NCBI GenBank assembly: GCA_014058105.1
Contig: JACGCM010002515.1
Location: 186,001-250,000, forward strand
Direction: 5' to 3'
DNA: 64,000 bases
Source: Kingdonia uniflora
Taxonomy: Eukaryota > Streptophyta > Magnoliopsida > Ranunculales > Circaeasteraceae
Shown one piece after another: positions 46,010-57,849 of the stretch. The translations under genes and the position numbers were made by a program. Numbering within the stretch: the first letter of the stretch is position 1; each line of letters begins with the position of its first letter. The notes beneath the pieces were generated by a model. The model worked only from the letters and a program-made list of their open reading frames with translations. It had not been told where the DNA came from and made no database searches.

Positions 46010-47453
46010 TATTGTTCCTTCTGAGTACGTTTTAGGGTATGACAACGATAAGGAGCTCAGTGTGATTCACGAGAAGTTGTTGTGCTAGTATATTTTGAAG
46101 GATGATTTGATTTACAGGAGCAGTATACTATGTATTCCCGAGGGTGGAGACCGTTTGCTGTGGATTCGAGAGGTACATTATTCTCGGGTGGCAGGTCATT
46201 TCAGGGTTTAGAAGACTCTTTTGAATTTGTAGAGTTATGTCTTTTGGCTGAAGATGCAGGTGGAAATTGCTCATGTGGTTCATGGTTGCGTGCTATACAA
46301 CACATCGAAGCCTTCTAATTGGAAGATAGGATTGTACTTACCATTGTCAGTTCCTAGTCGATATTGGGAGAGCATTTCGAAGAATTTTATGGGTGGTTTG
46401 CTTATGACCAGGTGCAAGAATGACTATTTGTTTGTGGTGGTGGATCGATTCAGCAAGATGATTGCTCTTATTCCATGCTAGAAGACGATCACTGGGGAAG
46501 GAGCAACGCGATTGCTTTGTAGAGTCGTCTGTAGGTATTTTGGGCTCCCTTATTCTATTATTTTTGATAGGAATAGCCGCTTTTTGGGGCATTTATAGAG
46601 ATTTTTATGGGGGATGATGGTCACTAAGCTGAAGAAAAGTACCGCTTTTCATCCACAGATTGATGGGCAAACAGAGGTAGTTAATCGCACTTTGGTACAT
46701 TTATTATGAGCATTCCATTCTAAGCATCCTAAGACTTGGGATGAAAGTTTATCGTATCTTCAATTTGCGTTCAACTGGGGGAGTCAAGGTTCCACTTTGA
46801 AGTCTTGTTTTGAAGTTTGTTTGGGTTACTTACCGCAAAGCCCTTTTGATTTGGTGTTTAGTCTTGGCGATAAGACGGTGTTAGGGAAGGAGGAAGAGGA
46901 GCAGGTTAAAGCTTAACATTTCATTAAGAGGATGATAAGTAAGGTTCATGAGGCGGTTGAAGCACAGTTGATGAAGACTCAAGCGAAGTAGAAGGCTCGC
47001 CACGATAAGCATCGGGTTGAGTGTAATTTTTAAGAGGGCGACTTAGTTTGGTTTAATTTGGGTAAAGAACGGCTTAAGGGGGAAGGTAAGAAGCTCAAAC
47101 CTATCCGTTATGGTCCGTTTTTTATACTCAAGAAGATTAGTGACAATGCATTCCAGTTGGATTTGCCACCTTTCATGAAGATGTATTCGGCGATTAATAC
47201 CGAGCATTTGAAGCTGTTTGAGCCGTTTCTTTTGGATGAAGACTCTGCAATCGACACTCTCCTGCCGTCAGTTGATGACTTATGGATGGACAGAGAAGAT
47301 CCATTACAGGAGGATGGCATTCTAGAGAGGAAAGTTCATACTATAAGACGGGGTGGTATTAAGTCATTCCGCGTTGGAAAGAAGGGTCAGCTACCTAGTA
47401 AGTCAAAGTGGTACAATAGGGAATTAGGCATCGCCGCATTCCCACATCTCTAG
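46010..47453 (+). pseudogene. Chromovirus integrase with chromodomain-like C-terminus
   Basis: In order: LCIPEGGDRLLWIREVHYSR with the His pair of the zinc domain (Cys pair damaged: GCVLYNTSK); core strand WESISKNFMGGLL, where the first catalytic Asp is Asn; VVVDRFSKMIALIPC; IIFDRNSRFLGHLW with the second Asp; HPQIDGQTEVVNRTL with the Glu, intact. Then FAFNWGSQGSTL, LVWFNLGKERLKGEGKKLKP, YGPFFILKKISDNAFQLDLP and NTEHLKLFEPF. The open C-terminus (to 47453) reads EDGILERKVHTIRRGGIKSF and ends near LPSKSKWYN, in the position of the chromodomain that guides insertion into heterochromatin, but with most aromatic-cage residues not evident. Confidence 0.8.
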
Positions 47454-47497
47454 TTCTAGCTTGAGAAGGAGCTCAAGGCCCCTAAAGGGGAAAACCA

Positions 47498-48025
47498 TGA
47501 TCCCGCAGGATCTAGGGTAATTTGGAAATTAACCAAAGTCGTTCGAACAAGGTTGAGAGCCGTTCGAACGATTAAATTCCACCTCTCAGGAATTTGGCAC
47601 AAGAACCCAAAGTCATTCAAGCGACCAAAGTTTACCTCAATGGAAATTTGGCCCAGAGACAGATTTCGTTCGAACGAGTTGAGATTTCGTTCGAACGACT
47701 TGTCAAGTTTCTAGGGTTTTAGACCAATTGTCGTAAAGTTGTTCGAACGACTCCTTATTTCATTTGAACGACTCTGGCAGTGGTTTTATTTTTGAGGCAT
47801 ACTTTTTCCTCAAGATGCGTTCTATTTATAATTTTTGGTTCCCTCTATATAAAGGGTACTTAGGTTATCTTATTTTTTTCCCTATGTTAGATCTAGAAAG
47901 AGTTCTGAGGAAGAAGCCAATTGATGTTCATTTTAAGTAATTAAATCTCTTATTTTTTCCAAACCAATTGATGTTCTTCTTACTTTTTAGCTAACTAGAG
48001 ATTCTTCATCGCATTGTGGATTACA
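47498..48025 (+). repeat. Chromovirus 3' LTR
   Basis: Starts TGATCCCGCAGGATCTAGGG and ends GATTACA. Compared with the 5' LTR it lacks a ~17-bp piece and has an extra ~21-bp piece, each containing one TTCGAA palindrome. TATA box TATATAAA at 47846-47853. Confidence 0.85.
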
Positions 48026-48663
48026 AACTATTATCACAGTAACTTCGTCAACCGTATAATACTATTTAGGTAGATCAACTAAATATTATTATTAAAAAAA
48101 ATTGTACTTTAAATGAACCTAATATTTTTCTCCTCTTCAGGTACTTACAAATTATCATCAATTACTGCAACAAGGGTGTATTTCAATGATTACTATTAAA
48201 ATATCTACAAAATTAAGTAGACTTTGTGCTCAGATGTCCAACTTTTGTTTAATATGATTAGTTTTAATGAAATTTGTCGTACTATTTAATTTGTACTCTT
48301 TAATAAAATAACTGTTAGTTTCACTAAGTTGTGTACTGTGGTTTTTTTATTTAGATTAAATTAAGATCCTTGATTTTACCCCTAAAATGTGATTAACGTG
48401 CCTATATTGAAGTAGTTTGAACAATTTATTCAAGCCTTGTAACTCCATCCATGCCAAGTAAATGAGTTAATATTACCTTTATTGACGTTTAGATTTCTAT
48501 GACCTTCACCCTGGGATAAACTTTGATGTTGCCATTTTATTGATAGTTTTCCCTTATTGTTTAGTTGGGCACTCAAAAACTTATACCTTATTCATATTAT
48601 CTAGCATATATATTAATATATATATGTTACTAATAAAACTAAAAATGTCAAATCTAAATCCTA
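48026..48663. other. Spacer between retrotransposons, nothing recognised
   Basis: AT-rich, no open frame with family resemblance, no repeats beyond short T/A runs. Confidence 0.5.
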
Positions 48664-50543
48664 TGTTGGGGTAACAATCTTTTATCCCATTTTATTGTTC
48701 TCGTTAGATAAATAGTCCCTAGAAGTGTGAAAGAGGAGAGAGAATTAAACCAAAGATTGATTTATCCAGCACCTTGAGATCACAAAAACAATGTACTAAT
48801 AAGATATTTTATTTAAGCAGTGTGATAAGTGTTAAAATCTTATATTTTGAAGCACCTAAAACAAGTTATTTTGACCGTCTTGAGTTACTTATAAGTGTGA
48901 CTAATGACTATGTTCTATATTTTCAAAATTTTAGACTCTCCTAAGAGAACTTCGTACAAAACAAGAGTAAAAAGCTTTAAGAAGCCTTCTTTATGCATTC
49001 CTTATTCCAAAAGCAATCTTAGGAGCCAAAGTACTGCTGAAGCACAGTAGATCCAGCCTGAACCTATACGAAGTTTTAGAGACAGGCTCCAAAAGTTCAA
49101 ACAGTTCCCCAGCCTCCAAGGAATGACCCAAATACATTCCGAATGTTCCAGGCTGACAAGGCCAAATCTTATCCAATTTATACATCTAAAAGAATCCCAA
49201 AAGAAGACTAACAAAAGTTGAAGCCCAAAGGCTACCATAGACCCATGATCGCGGCTCATTTAGCCTTAGAATACTGGCGTTCGTAGACCCATAGGGTGGC
49301 TTGGTCCCCAAGTTTTGACAAAAAGTCCCTTATACCCTTTGTATATTAAAAATAAAAGAAAAGCTCAGTTTTATTTAGTCACGCATTGCATACGCAATAA
49401 ATGGTATTAGTTTCTTTAGCTATAAAATAATCCTCCCCTCAATTGTAATATTTATCTCTCAGAGGAATTAAATTCAATAGAGAACTATTTATTTTAAATT
49501 TAAGTGTTTATTTTAAGATTTTCTTAGGCTTAAATCCATGTATGGCCTTCTAAACTCCTTAGCCATAATTGAAGAGGAAGCTAACCTACCTGAGTAGCCA
49601 TTAGCTGAGTTTAGTTAGTGTGTTGCCTTCTGTCTCGCCCTTAACAGTATGAGGAAGGGTCTAGGAAGGTTAGTACTCCTAATTGAGTTTAGCCCCTATT
49701 TCGAGCATCCTTCCTTAAGGCCCTAGAAGTATAGGAATATGCCTTTCTATGTAAGGGTACACCTGGTGACCTAGAAAATTATGCTCCTCAAAAGTCTGAG
49801 GGAGGGAATAGAATGATTAGCACTCTAAATTGAGACTAATCCTTATTCCTATCCCCCTCCTAAGGACTAACGATGGATAGGGTTACATCTCTCAAAAAGG
49901 GTGCACCTAGAGGATTCGTCGGGCCTCGAGTACTTCTGAGGTATAAATTAGGGGAGGTGTGTTCTCAATAGGCCAGCTATATCCTAGCTTACTCAGCTGA
50001 GAGGTAGTAGTGTGAGTCATTATTAGGATCACATTTAACGACCCAGGTATGTTGTAAGAAGGGTCTAAAGCCTTAAAAGTGGCAGGACTCTGGTAGAACC
50101 TACTAAGGTACATCAAGGTCTTGAGGCCTAATAAGCTTTGGAATAAGTTGTCCCTTTCTCTTTAGACTGACTAATGACTATAAGGCCTTGACCCTACAAA
50201 GAAAGATTCAGACCCTGTCCTAAATAAGAAGGGTCCCAACTCAGGTCAGTTGTGAGTAATGGCCCCTTAGAATAGTACTTAAAGAAATCTTGAGAAGACA
50301 ACCCCACAGGTAAATCTAGATAAGAAAGGCTCCAGTAGAAGGGGCAAATCTTGAAGTCCTAGTCTCTCTCCTAAAATAAACTTCCTTTCCTTTAATAATA
50401 ATCTCCAACCAGCTCTAGCAAACAACCAAAACCCAGCTTACAAACTGACGTGCCAACACCAATCCCCAGTGTGGTTCGACCCCGCTTGGCATCATAATAC
50501 AACAGTAGCAGAAATTTACTGAAGCATAAATTCCAGCGTATCA
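48664..50543 (+). repeat. Athila-type 5' LTR (left border approximate)
   Basis: About 1.9 kb without coding capacity, ending ...CCAGCGTATCA two bases before the primer site. Athila LTRs are commonly 1-2 kb. Left border uncertain. Confidence 0.45.
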
Positions 50544-50545
50544 AT

Positions 50546-50566
50546 TGACGTCGTTACTGCCGGGAA
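50546..50566 (+). other. Athila primer-binding site (Asp tRNA type)
   Basis: TGACGTCGTTACTGCCGGGAA compares with TGGCGCCGTTGCCGGGGA, the complement of the 3' end of plant Asp tRNA (GTC), with substitutions and a small insertion. Athila elements use this primer. Confidence 0.65.
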
Positions 50567-51541
50567 ATAGAAGTTAAGTTCACGGCTTAAGCTTTAACTA
50601 AGCATTATTTTCTAATCAAGGAACCAATTTAAGGTAACTTTTCTTTTAGTGAGATTTAGGTTATTTATAATAATAAATACAAAAATAAAATTAGTATAAT
50701 GTTAGTGTAACTTTATTTTATATGCCTTAGTTGATTAATTGTTTAAATTCTGCACCACTTAATAAAGGTAGTAACAAATATTAGGGCTACACCCTGCGGA
50801 GGAAACTCTTATAAGGGACCCCCAACCCGTGGGATCACCCACTAAGGATATAGCAAAAGTTATATCACATGGATTCTGATAACTGTCCCCATCGACCTTA
50901 ATTTATTAAAACATAACAAGATAGTAGAAGATTTCCAAGGGATTTCATCACCTCGGAACTAGGAAATTTCCAAAGGATTTCCAAGGGTATCGACCACGGA
51001 TTCGTTAGAAATTCTTAAGTGGACGTTGCTAGTTGTTGCTAGGTGATGTGACATCTCCAGAACCGGGTGTTGATGACCGAAAAGGTGACTCACTTACGTC
51101 CTGTGGCCCTGCATGACGTTTAGACCGAACACCTATTTGTGATTCAACACTAAAACATAAAATCTTTTGTATATGGATCAAGTACCTAGAGCCAAACCAT
51201 GGTACCTTCTACTAGCTATACACATATAGAGATTATAGAAAGACCCATAGTTCTATTGAAAAAAGGTTTATCGTGTGTAATTAGCTTTCCGTAATAGTGC
51301 TACTTTAAATTCAGTCATTAGTTTGTAGTAGTTAGTACATGATACATTGGGCTAGAGTAGGAAAGCATCCTCGAGGTTTACTTGAACCAGTCTTAAATAG
51401 CGGGTCTTCTGCCCGCGTAAAAGGTGCATTAGAAGGCGTTATCACAGGAATAAGGACCGTACATGCCATAAATCTAGAAGAAATTTATTCAAGTCTAAAC
51501 AACCTCGTTAAGTGGCGGTGGAAAGAAATATTGATCCTTCA
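50567..51541. other. Athila leader between primer site and gag
   Basis: Roughly 1 kb of untranslated leader. A 73-codon open frame at 51339-51560 has no family resemblance and overlaps the gag start; I do not support it. Confidence 0.4.
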
Positions 51542-52591
51542 ATGGCTCAAAAATCCCTAGGTGATTATTGGACCCCTAAGGTAGGCACACAATGCCTTCT
51601 TATTTCGTTTTGCCTAACATTGATGCTCAAAATTATGGAATCAAGCCTAGTGTATTAATTTACAACCAATTATTCTCAGGTTTGACTTAGAATGTCCCTA
51701 TAGGCACATAAAAGACTACAAGAAAATTTGTGCATTGTCACATTATGAAAATATCAATGAAGAAACTATTCACCTCCATCTTTCTCATATTCTTTGAAAG
51801 AGAAAGCGAGGCAATGGTTCGAGTTATGACTACCAGATTTAATAAAAACATGGGCCGAATTGGAGAAAAAGTTTATAAACAATTTTTTCTCTATAAACCA
51901 AGCCTTAGCCTTGAAAAATAAAATCGTGGGATTCCACCGAGGCGACTCTAAAGCCTTCAATGAAGTATGGGAGAGATTTAGATATTCTTTCCTGTAATGT
52001 CCTCAGTATGATTTTGAAAATCGAGCACAAGTCTTCTATCCTTGTATCACGCCCGATTCTCTTTATCGGCTGGAGTCCATTCATTCAGAAAATTTTAAAG
52101 AACTTCAACCTAATAAGGCTTTCTTAGCCTTTGAGACATTAGCAGAAAACCTTGATCTGCATCATGATGGTTGTCTCTCCAAAATAAAGTGTCCATTAGA
52201 GGTTAGTGATGATAAGATACTCTTTGCAAAAATTGATGCTCTAACTTATCAAGTAGACAAATTAGAAATGGAGAAAACAAAAGCTTTAACCCATAAACAA
52301 CCCTATTAGGACCATCCTAATATAGACGACCAATCCAATTCACGGTTATATCAACAAGGCGCTCAACAAATGAGTAATAGTCAATATCCCGCTAGAATAT
52401 TTCTCGAAAATGGAATGGAAGAACTGGGAACTAAAGTTGATCAAACTTTATCCACGCTAAAACACATTCCTAAGGCACTAAAAGGCCAAAGAAAAAGTAA
52501 ATTGACTAGCCAACTGAAAACAAATCTTATGGATAGTCAAGGTCAAGTATTACCTTGGAATATGAGGAGAGCACACAGTTACCACTCCTAG
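51542..52591 (+). pseudogene. gag: Athila gag
   Basis: Start at 51542 (MAQKSLGDYWTPKVGTQ). With frame changes the order is: VLPNIDAQNYGIKPSVL; CPYRHIKDYKKICALSHYEN and INEETIHLHL; then, mainly in one frame from 51766, SYSLKEKARQWFEL, IKTWAELEKKFINNFFSINQ, FHRGDSKAFNEVWERFRYSF and RAQVFYPCITPDSLYRLES. The 'F-FSL-DKA--WL--L----I-TW-EL---FL--FFP' and 'E-LYEAWERFK-LL--CPHH' strings are the Athila capsid signature. A Lys/Gln-rich tail runs to 52591. It has at least four stops and two frameshifts. Pol does not follow; Tat-3 starts 240 bp downstream. Confidence 0.8.
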
Positions 52592-52829
52592 GAGCAATAA
52601 AATAGTTGATAACCGGGTTGAGATGTCAATGGAAGACACCCTAAACCTCATCCCAAATACTCAAAATATTATCGAAAATATTGAGGATGAATTTGTTAAC
52701 TAGAAACTAGGGGGGCCATACCCATAAGTAACCCTGTGTTTAACTAGAAACTCTAGCACAATACTCATTACACCTAAAAATTGTTTTACTCTGAGAGTTC
52801 CCCACTACGTGAAAATGGGATATTAACGA

Positions 52830-53375
52830 TGTATGGACTTGTCCCTCGAGCTACAATTACAACGAACTAACATAATACCAGACTCACGTAAAACCTGAAG
52901 GACATGCACCCTAATGATGTTGACATCTGTCCCATAAACTAGAAAATGGCGTGGCCTGAATCTTCAAAGAACAATAAAGAATAAATCAAAGATACCTGCC
53001 CCATGAACTGGCAGTTATAGGAATGGCCTTCAAAAGCTCCGTCGCTCTTTCCCCCAATCCAGGAGAACATGTTGCTGCCCACGAACTAGAGAGGAAATCT
53101 ATAAATGGGGCTTGGATGATAAGGAATAAGGGATAAGATTCGGGAAATATAAAATACATGATCAGTCAAATTCTCAAGCATTAACCTTTGTAACTTGTAA
53201 TATCCATGCAATAAAGAGATTCTTCTAAATCCTCAAGCTGAGGTCGTGGTTTTAACCTATTCAAAGGATTATATGTTAAGCTATTGTCACTTCCTATTAT
53301 ATGCTTATAATTGTTTATGCTTCAGGTACATTTAGTATAAGAGACTACTTTGGGCCACAAATTTAGGTCCTTACA
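52830..53375 (+). repeat. Tat-3 5' LTR
   Basis: 546 bp, TG...CA. TATA-like CTATAAATG near 53099-53107 and AATAAAG near 53211. The segment around 53240-53275 (aggtcgtggttttaacctattcaaagg) matches the same part of the Tat-1 LTR. Confidence 0.75.
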
Positions 53376-53377
53376 TT

Positions 53378-53393
53378 TGGCGTCGTCTGTAGG
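53378..53393 (+). other. Tat-3 primer-binding site
   Basis: TGGCGTCGTCTGTAGG two bases after the LTR end, matching the Tat-1 site with a few changes. Confidence 0.65.
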
Positions 53394-53455
53394 AAATATA
53401 CTTACCATAAGATCCTAAGGCCAATAGGTATTCAGATATATCATTAACATTAGTC

Positions 53456-55200
53456 ATGGCGAACACCAAATGGGCAACTTCAATGATGCAACTGGAAGTC
53501 ATGTCGACAGAACCTGACCAGTTAACATAATTAAGGGTAACCTTAATGCCAAAACGATGAACCAAAACTATCTCGAGTGCCAGTTGGTCCAAGATCGAGA
53601 ACTCTGCAATAAAGACTAAAAGAGCACAATAGTTAGAGTCCAAATGACATGAAGAATAGATGACCACTCTACAGGCCACTTTAAGAGCCCTGTAAGATAA
53701 TCAATAGGGGCCAGCTCCCAGGGACAAAGAAATCATGTCCGCTTATTTAAGAGTATCAGTACGTGACAGACTAGGACCTTGAGGAGCCACAAGTGGAAAG
53801 GCTTTTAGACAACCACACAACAATCCACAGGACTAGAAGCCTCAGCCCATTGGGGGCGAGAAGATCATCCCAAAGTTATAAGAAGGTACCAACACTCAAA
53901 ACATCAAAAAGAAGAGCCACAACCTCTAGTCAGGGTGCCAGTTAGGGAAAGGTTGAGAAAAGGAAGTGGCAATCATAACCCAAGACCTGCGTAATAAGTA
54001 GTTTCAGCACCATATCGATATGTAACACAGAAGCACATGGACCAACGAATCAAAGGTTGATAGAAGCCCAAATCCTTTATAGCAAGACGATATGAGAAAA
54101 TTTTAGGGGAGTCCAATTGCTAAATAACTATTCATAATTGAAGTTCCGGCAGGGTTCTACAATCTAAAGATCCACAAATTCAAAGGTACCATTCCAAAAG
54201 AACGCGTCCAGCAGTTCCTAGATTCGTTGGGATTATATTCGAACTTCAATCATATTCTTTGCTATTTGTTCCCAACAAGCCTTCAGGGAGAGTCACTCTG
54301 ATGATTCCACTCTCAACCTAAAGATTTTATTATACATTCGACTAGTTGTAAGAACTCTTCAAGAAGACCTATGCTCATAACAAAGATAAGGATGAAAATT
54401 TATACACTCTAATCAGTCCTAAACAACCTCAAGGAGAAATGCTCGAAGTTTTCACTAATAAATTTCTTGAACTAGCCAGAAAGGTAGACAATTTAGATCA
54501 GAAGACTGTTGTATCAGCCTTCACCAATGCTCTATTGAACGAATGTAGGGCCAAAGAATAATTATTTTCAAATAAGCCCGTAACTTTGGAAGAAATGACT
54601 GAAAAGGTAAATGGATACATCGACCTCGCAAGGATGATGCCCGAAAGACATAAATCTACTAAAAATGTCCTCACCACAAAGGGTCCTAACAAAAAAAGAA
54701 ACACAGATCAAAGTAATGATAAGAGAGGCAATAAAAAGCAAACCAAAATAGATGTAGGAAAAAATTGAAAGGGAAGCTTGCTCCCGAAGCCCATCCTTCC
54801 AAAATTAAATGTTAAACTCTCTGAAATCTACCCAATACTGATGAAAGACAAGTTCTCTGCAGCACTTAACCTCTTGAACTAATTGTGAACAAACCATATT
54901 GCAAGTACCATAAAGTAAAATATCATGATACCGACAAATATCATGTCGTACAGAGATTGATGGATTACATCTTGAAAGACAAAAAGATGTACGAATATAT
55001 TATCAACCTGGAAGGATATAAGAATGGAAGCTACCAAAAGAAAGTCGATATCATTCAAGTTGAAGGATAATTTAAGAAAAAGTACATGTATCACCTCTAC
55101 ATTAACCACATGATCGAGATACATCAGATTAACAATTTGACCAGATTCAGGAGAAGAAGGTTGACACAATGCATGATCTTACAATAATGGAGAAATAAGC
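53456..55200 (+). pseudogene. gag: Tat-3 gag, heavily degraded
   Basis: ATG 53456 opens MANTKWATSMMQLEVMSTEP, aligned with the Tat-1 gag start. Capsid remnants: VPAGFYNLKIHKFKGTIPKE and FLDSLGLYSNFNHILCYLFP around 54140-54275, then in a new frame EEMTEKVNGYIDLARMMPER (54586 on). From 54885, NKPYCKYHKVKYHDTDKYHV and QRLMDYILKDKKMYEYIINL give the Cys/His region, better preserved than in Tat-1, where this block reads CLYHKVNYYTTDNF. Many stops and frameshifts. Encapsidates element RNA in the family. Confidence 0.8.
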
Positions 55201-55294
55201 TAAGTTACTACATGAGTCAAGCCAAAGGCAAGCTGGTATTTCATTCAAAGATTGCAACATAGAGCATGTAAATTTTCCATATCACGATGCACTG

Positions 55295-55690
55295 GTGATC
55301 ATGCTGAAGATGAAGAACTTTCTCATACATACAATGATGGTAGATACAGGCAGCTCCATAAAAGTCCTTTTTCAGAGTACAATTAAATAGTTCAGACTTA
55401 CAAATAAGGTAGAAATAAGTGACCTGGATATCAAATAATTCAATGGATCCAAAGAAGAAAGGGTAGGAAGAATTGTTCTACCCATAACAGCTGGACCCAC
55501 AGCACTTAGCGTAACTCTTTACATAATTAATGTAAAGTCCCGATACTTAGGTTTCATGGGGCTTTATTGATTACACAATATGAGAGCAATACCATCCACG
55601 TAGAACTAAGCACTTCATTTCAAATGGAATGAAGGAATCTATAAAATCAAAGGAAGTCAAAAACTTGCTCGTGCTTGTGACATCAGGAGA
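55295..55690 (+). pseudogene. Tat-3 aspartic protease
   Basis: Frame with MVDTGSSIKVLFQSTIK (Asp-Thr-Gly intact near 55337), FNGSKEERVGRIVLPITAGP, TALSVTLYIINVKSRYLGFM and, further on, WNEGIYKIKGSQKLARACD, colinear with the Tat-1 protease. Three or more stops interrupt it. Confidence 0.75.
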
Positions 55691-55799
55691 ATTTGCTTCA
55701 TAACAACTACTGAAAGCTGATCACATCGAGGATTAGCATCCTATAGTTGAACCTGTAGAGTACATTAAAATGGACGAACGAGACAGATGAACATTTGTT

Positions 55800-56620
55800 G
55801 GCACCATGATCGATCAAAAGGAGAAATAAGTCTTAGTACAGTTCCTTTGAGCTAATAAAGATGTATTTGCATAGATATTCAAGAAAATGCCAGGAGTTGA
55901 TCCAGAGTTAGCTTGCCACAAGTTAAATGTAAGGAAAAAAGTCACAGCAGTCAAACAGAAGCAGATGAGGCTATCACCTCGACTCAGAGACGAGGTCAAC
56001 AAGGAGGTCGACAAACTAATTGAAGTAGGTTTCCTCAAAGAAGCTAAATATTTGGACTGGAGCTCAAACATCGTAGCAGTCCCAAAGAATAATGAGAAAG
56101 TTTGAGTCTGTGTAGATTTCATCGATCTAAACAGACACACGCCGAAGGACAACTTCCCTATTCCAATCATCTATCAAATATTAGACTCAACTATTGGGTA
56201 CGAGTTATTTTCCATGGTAGACCCCACATCAGGATATAATCAGATACCACTCTTAAATGAAGACATGGATAAAACTATATTTATTACTGATGAGAGAAGC
56301 CTCTTTGGTATAGAGTCATTTCGTTAATTTGGGCTGAAGAATGCGGGAGCGACTTACCAACGGCTAGTAACGAGTATATTCAAAGATCATTTGGGGAAGA
56401 TTGTGGAAGCTTATATTGATGGCATGCTCTGCAAAATCTTAAAGAAAGAAAACCATGTTGCAAACCTTGGAATTATCTTTAACATTTTACGATCATACAA
56501 AATAAAGCTTAATCCTAATAAATGTCAATTCAGAGTACAGTCTAAAAATATTCTTAGATATGTGATTAGTAAGAAAGGGATAGAAGCAGACCTAGAAAAA
56601 ATTTGAGATTTAATATCCAT
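55800..56620 (+). pseudogene. pol: Tat-3 reverse transcriptase, YIDD changed to YIDG
   Basis: MPGVDPELACHKLNVRKKVT, RLRDEVNKEVDKLIEVGFLK, SSNIVAVPKNNEKV, a TGA, VCVDFIDLNRHTPKDNFPIP, SMVDPTSGYNQIPLLNEDMD, then FGLKNAGATYQRLVTSIFKD, EAYIDGMLCKILKKENHVAN and LNPNKCQFRVQSKNILRYVI. The Asp of motif A is present, but the second Asp of the YIDD motif is Gly, which removes a metal ligand. Stops at the same site as Tat-1 (before VCVDF) and after SFR. Confidence 0.85.
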
Positions 56621-56789
56621 GTCATGGCCAAGGAGTAAGAAACATGTACAAAAAATAGCTGGCAAAATTACAGCTATAAACAGATTCGTTTCCAAATCAT
56701 CATATTGTTGTCGATGGTTATTCCTGCTACTCCGCAGATCTATTAGAAGAAGAAAGGAAAGTAGAATAAAGATGTTGATTAAGAATGTA

Positions 56790-57790
56790 AAGCTGCTTTT
56801 TATGATTTAAAAAAATACCTTAAAAAATCTCAAGTGATGAACACGCCAATAGAAAACAAAGAGTTGGCAATTTACCTTGTAATAACAAAAAGCTCTCTAA
56901 GCTTTATCCTGATCCGACTAGAAGAGAAAATCAAGAAACCAGTATATTTGATAAGCAAAATCTTACTCTAGCAGAGATGAAATATTCTGAAATTGAGAAG
57001 CTCCTCATAGCACTTGTTTGCGCATCACAAAAGCTGATACACTACTTTTAAGCTCATTCAGTAAAAGTTATGACGAACTATCCCCTTTGAGAGGTGTTAT
57101 CCAAGAAAGAGAAATTACGCTGTGTATAACAATGGTCAGTGAGTTTAGAGGAGCATGACATTAGATTCAAACAGAGAACCTCCAAAAAGGGGTAAGCCGT
57201 AGCCGACTTCTTGGCTGACTTCTCAATAGAACATCCATATTGGGAAGAGCATGACCTTGAAATAATAGAAGAGCATGACGTTAAGCAGCCTACCAAACAC
57301 TTTGAGGAAAGGACCGAGTGGGTTACAAAAGATGGGTGGAGATTATTTATAGATAGATCAGCAAGACCCATGGGGTATGGAGTAGGAATCGTTCTTATTA
57401 CTCCGTCTAACTAAAGAATCGATAAATTAATAATACTCAATTTTGAAGCATCAAATAATGTCATAGAATACGAGGCCATAATCCACGGTCTGGATATGGC
57501 ATTAGAGATCGGGGTACCTGAAATTTTGATATATACAGATTCACTACTTATATTTTACAACTACTCTAAGCAGTATAAAAAAATTGGAAGATGGTCAATT
57601 ATGAAGGTGATGCTCGAGTACTTACCTCGTAGCAAAAATGATAATGACTACTCACTAGCTTACTTAGCTGTTATGTTAGGTACAGAAGCTAGATATCTGA
57701 AAATAAAAGTATTATCAACCCCCAACATCGATCATGCCTCGATATGCATAATCAACATTGGGGGCGATGAAGAGGAAGAAGACGATTGAA
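56790..57790 (+). pseudogene. Tat-3 RNase H region
   Basis: Tether part: VMNTPIENKELAIYLVITKS, SLSFILIRLEEKIKKPVYLI. Second domain: WVTKDGWRLFIDRSARPMGY (first Asp present), GIVLITPSN, NVIEYEAIIHGLDMALEIGV (Glu) and ILIYTDSLLIFYNYSKQYKK (Asp), followed by the linker to integrase ending in an acidic run GGDEEEEDD, as in Tat-1 (GGDKGGDDD). Several stops in 56950-57130. Confidence 0.75.
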
Positions 57791-57849
57791 GGAAACCCAT
57801 CTTTAGATATATATGGCCGGAAAATAAATGTGACTGCAACCTCCCGAGA

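Larger units (their letters stand above)
42377..48025 (+). mobile_element. Chromovirus-type Ty3/gypsy retrotransposon, 5.65 kb, complete but inactive
   Basis: LTRs at 42377-42919 and 47498-48025 bracket an internal region that starts with the primer site TGGTATCAG (initiator-Met type) and codes for gag, protease, RT, RNase H, integrase and a chromodomain-like tail. The integrase string HPQIDGQTEVVNRTL and the Met primer point to the chromovirus branch (CRM/Reina-like). If the left LTR border is shifted by one base, AAACT flanks both sides, a candidate 5-bp target duplication. About twenty stops interrupt the reading frame and the two LTRs have visibly diverged, so it is old. Confidence 0.9.
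48664..52829 (+). mobile_element. Athila-type Ty3/gypsy element, front half only
   Basis: A long LTR-like region is followed by an Asp-tRNA-type primer site at 50546 and an Athila-type gag at 51542. Pol and the 3' LTR are absent because the sequence gives way to Tat-3 at 52830. The missing half may lie beyond Tat-3, outside this window. The LTR left border (TGTTGGGGTAAC at 48664) is my best guess from TG and a length typical of Athila; only one LTR is available, so it cannot be checked here. Confidence 0.65.
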
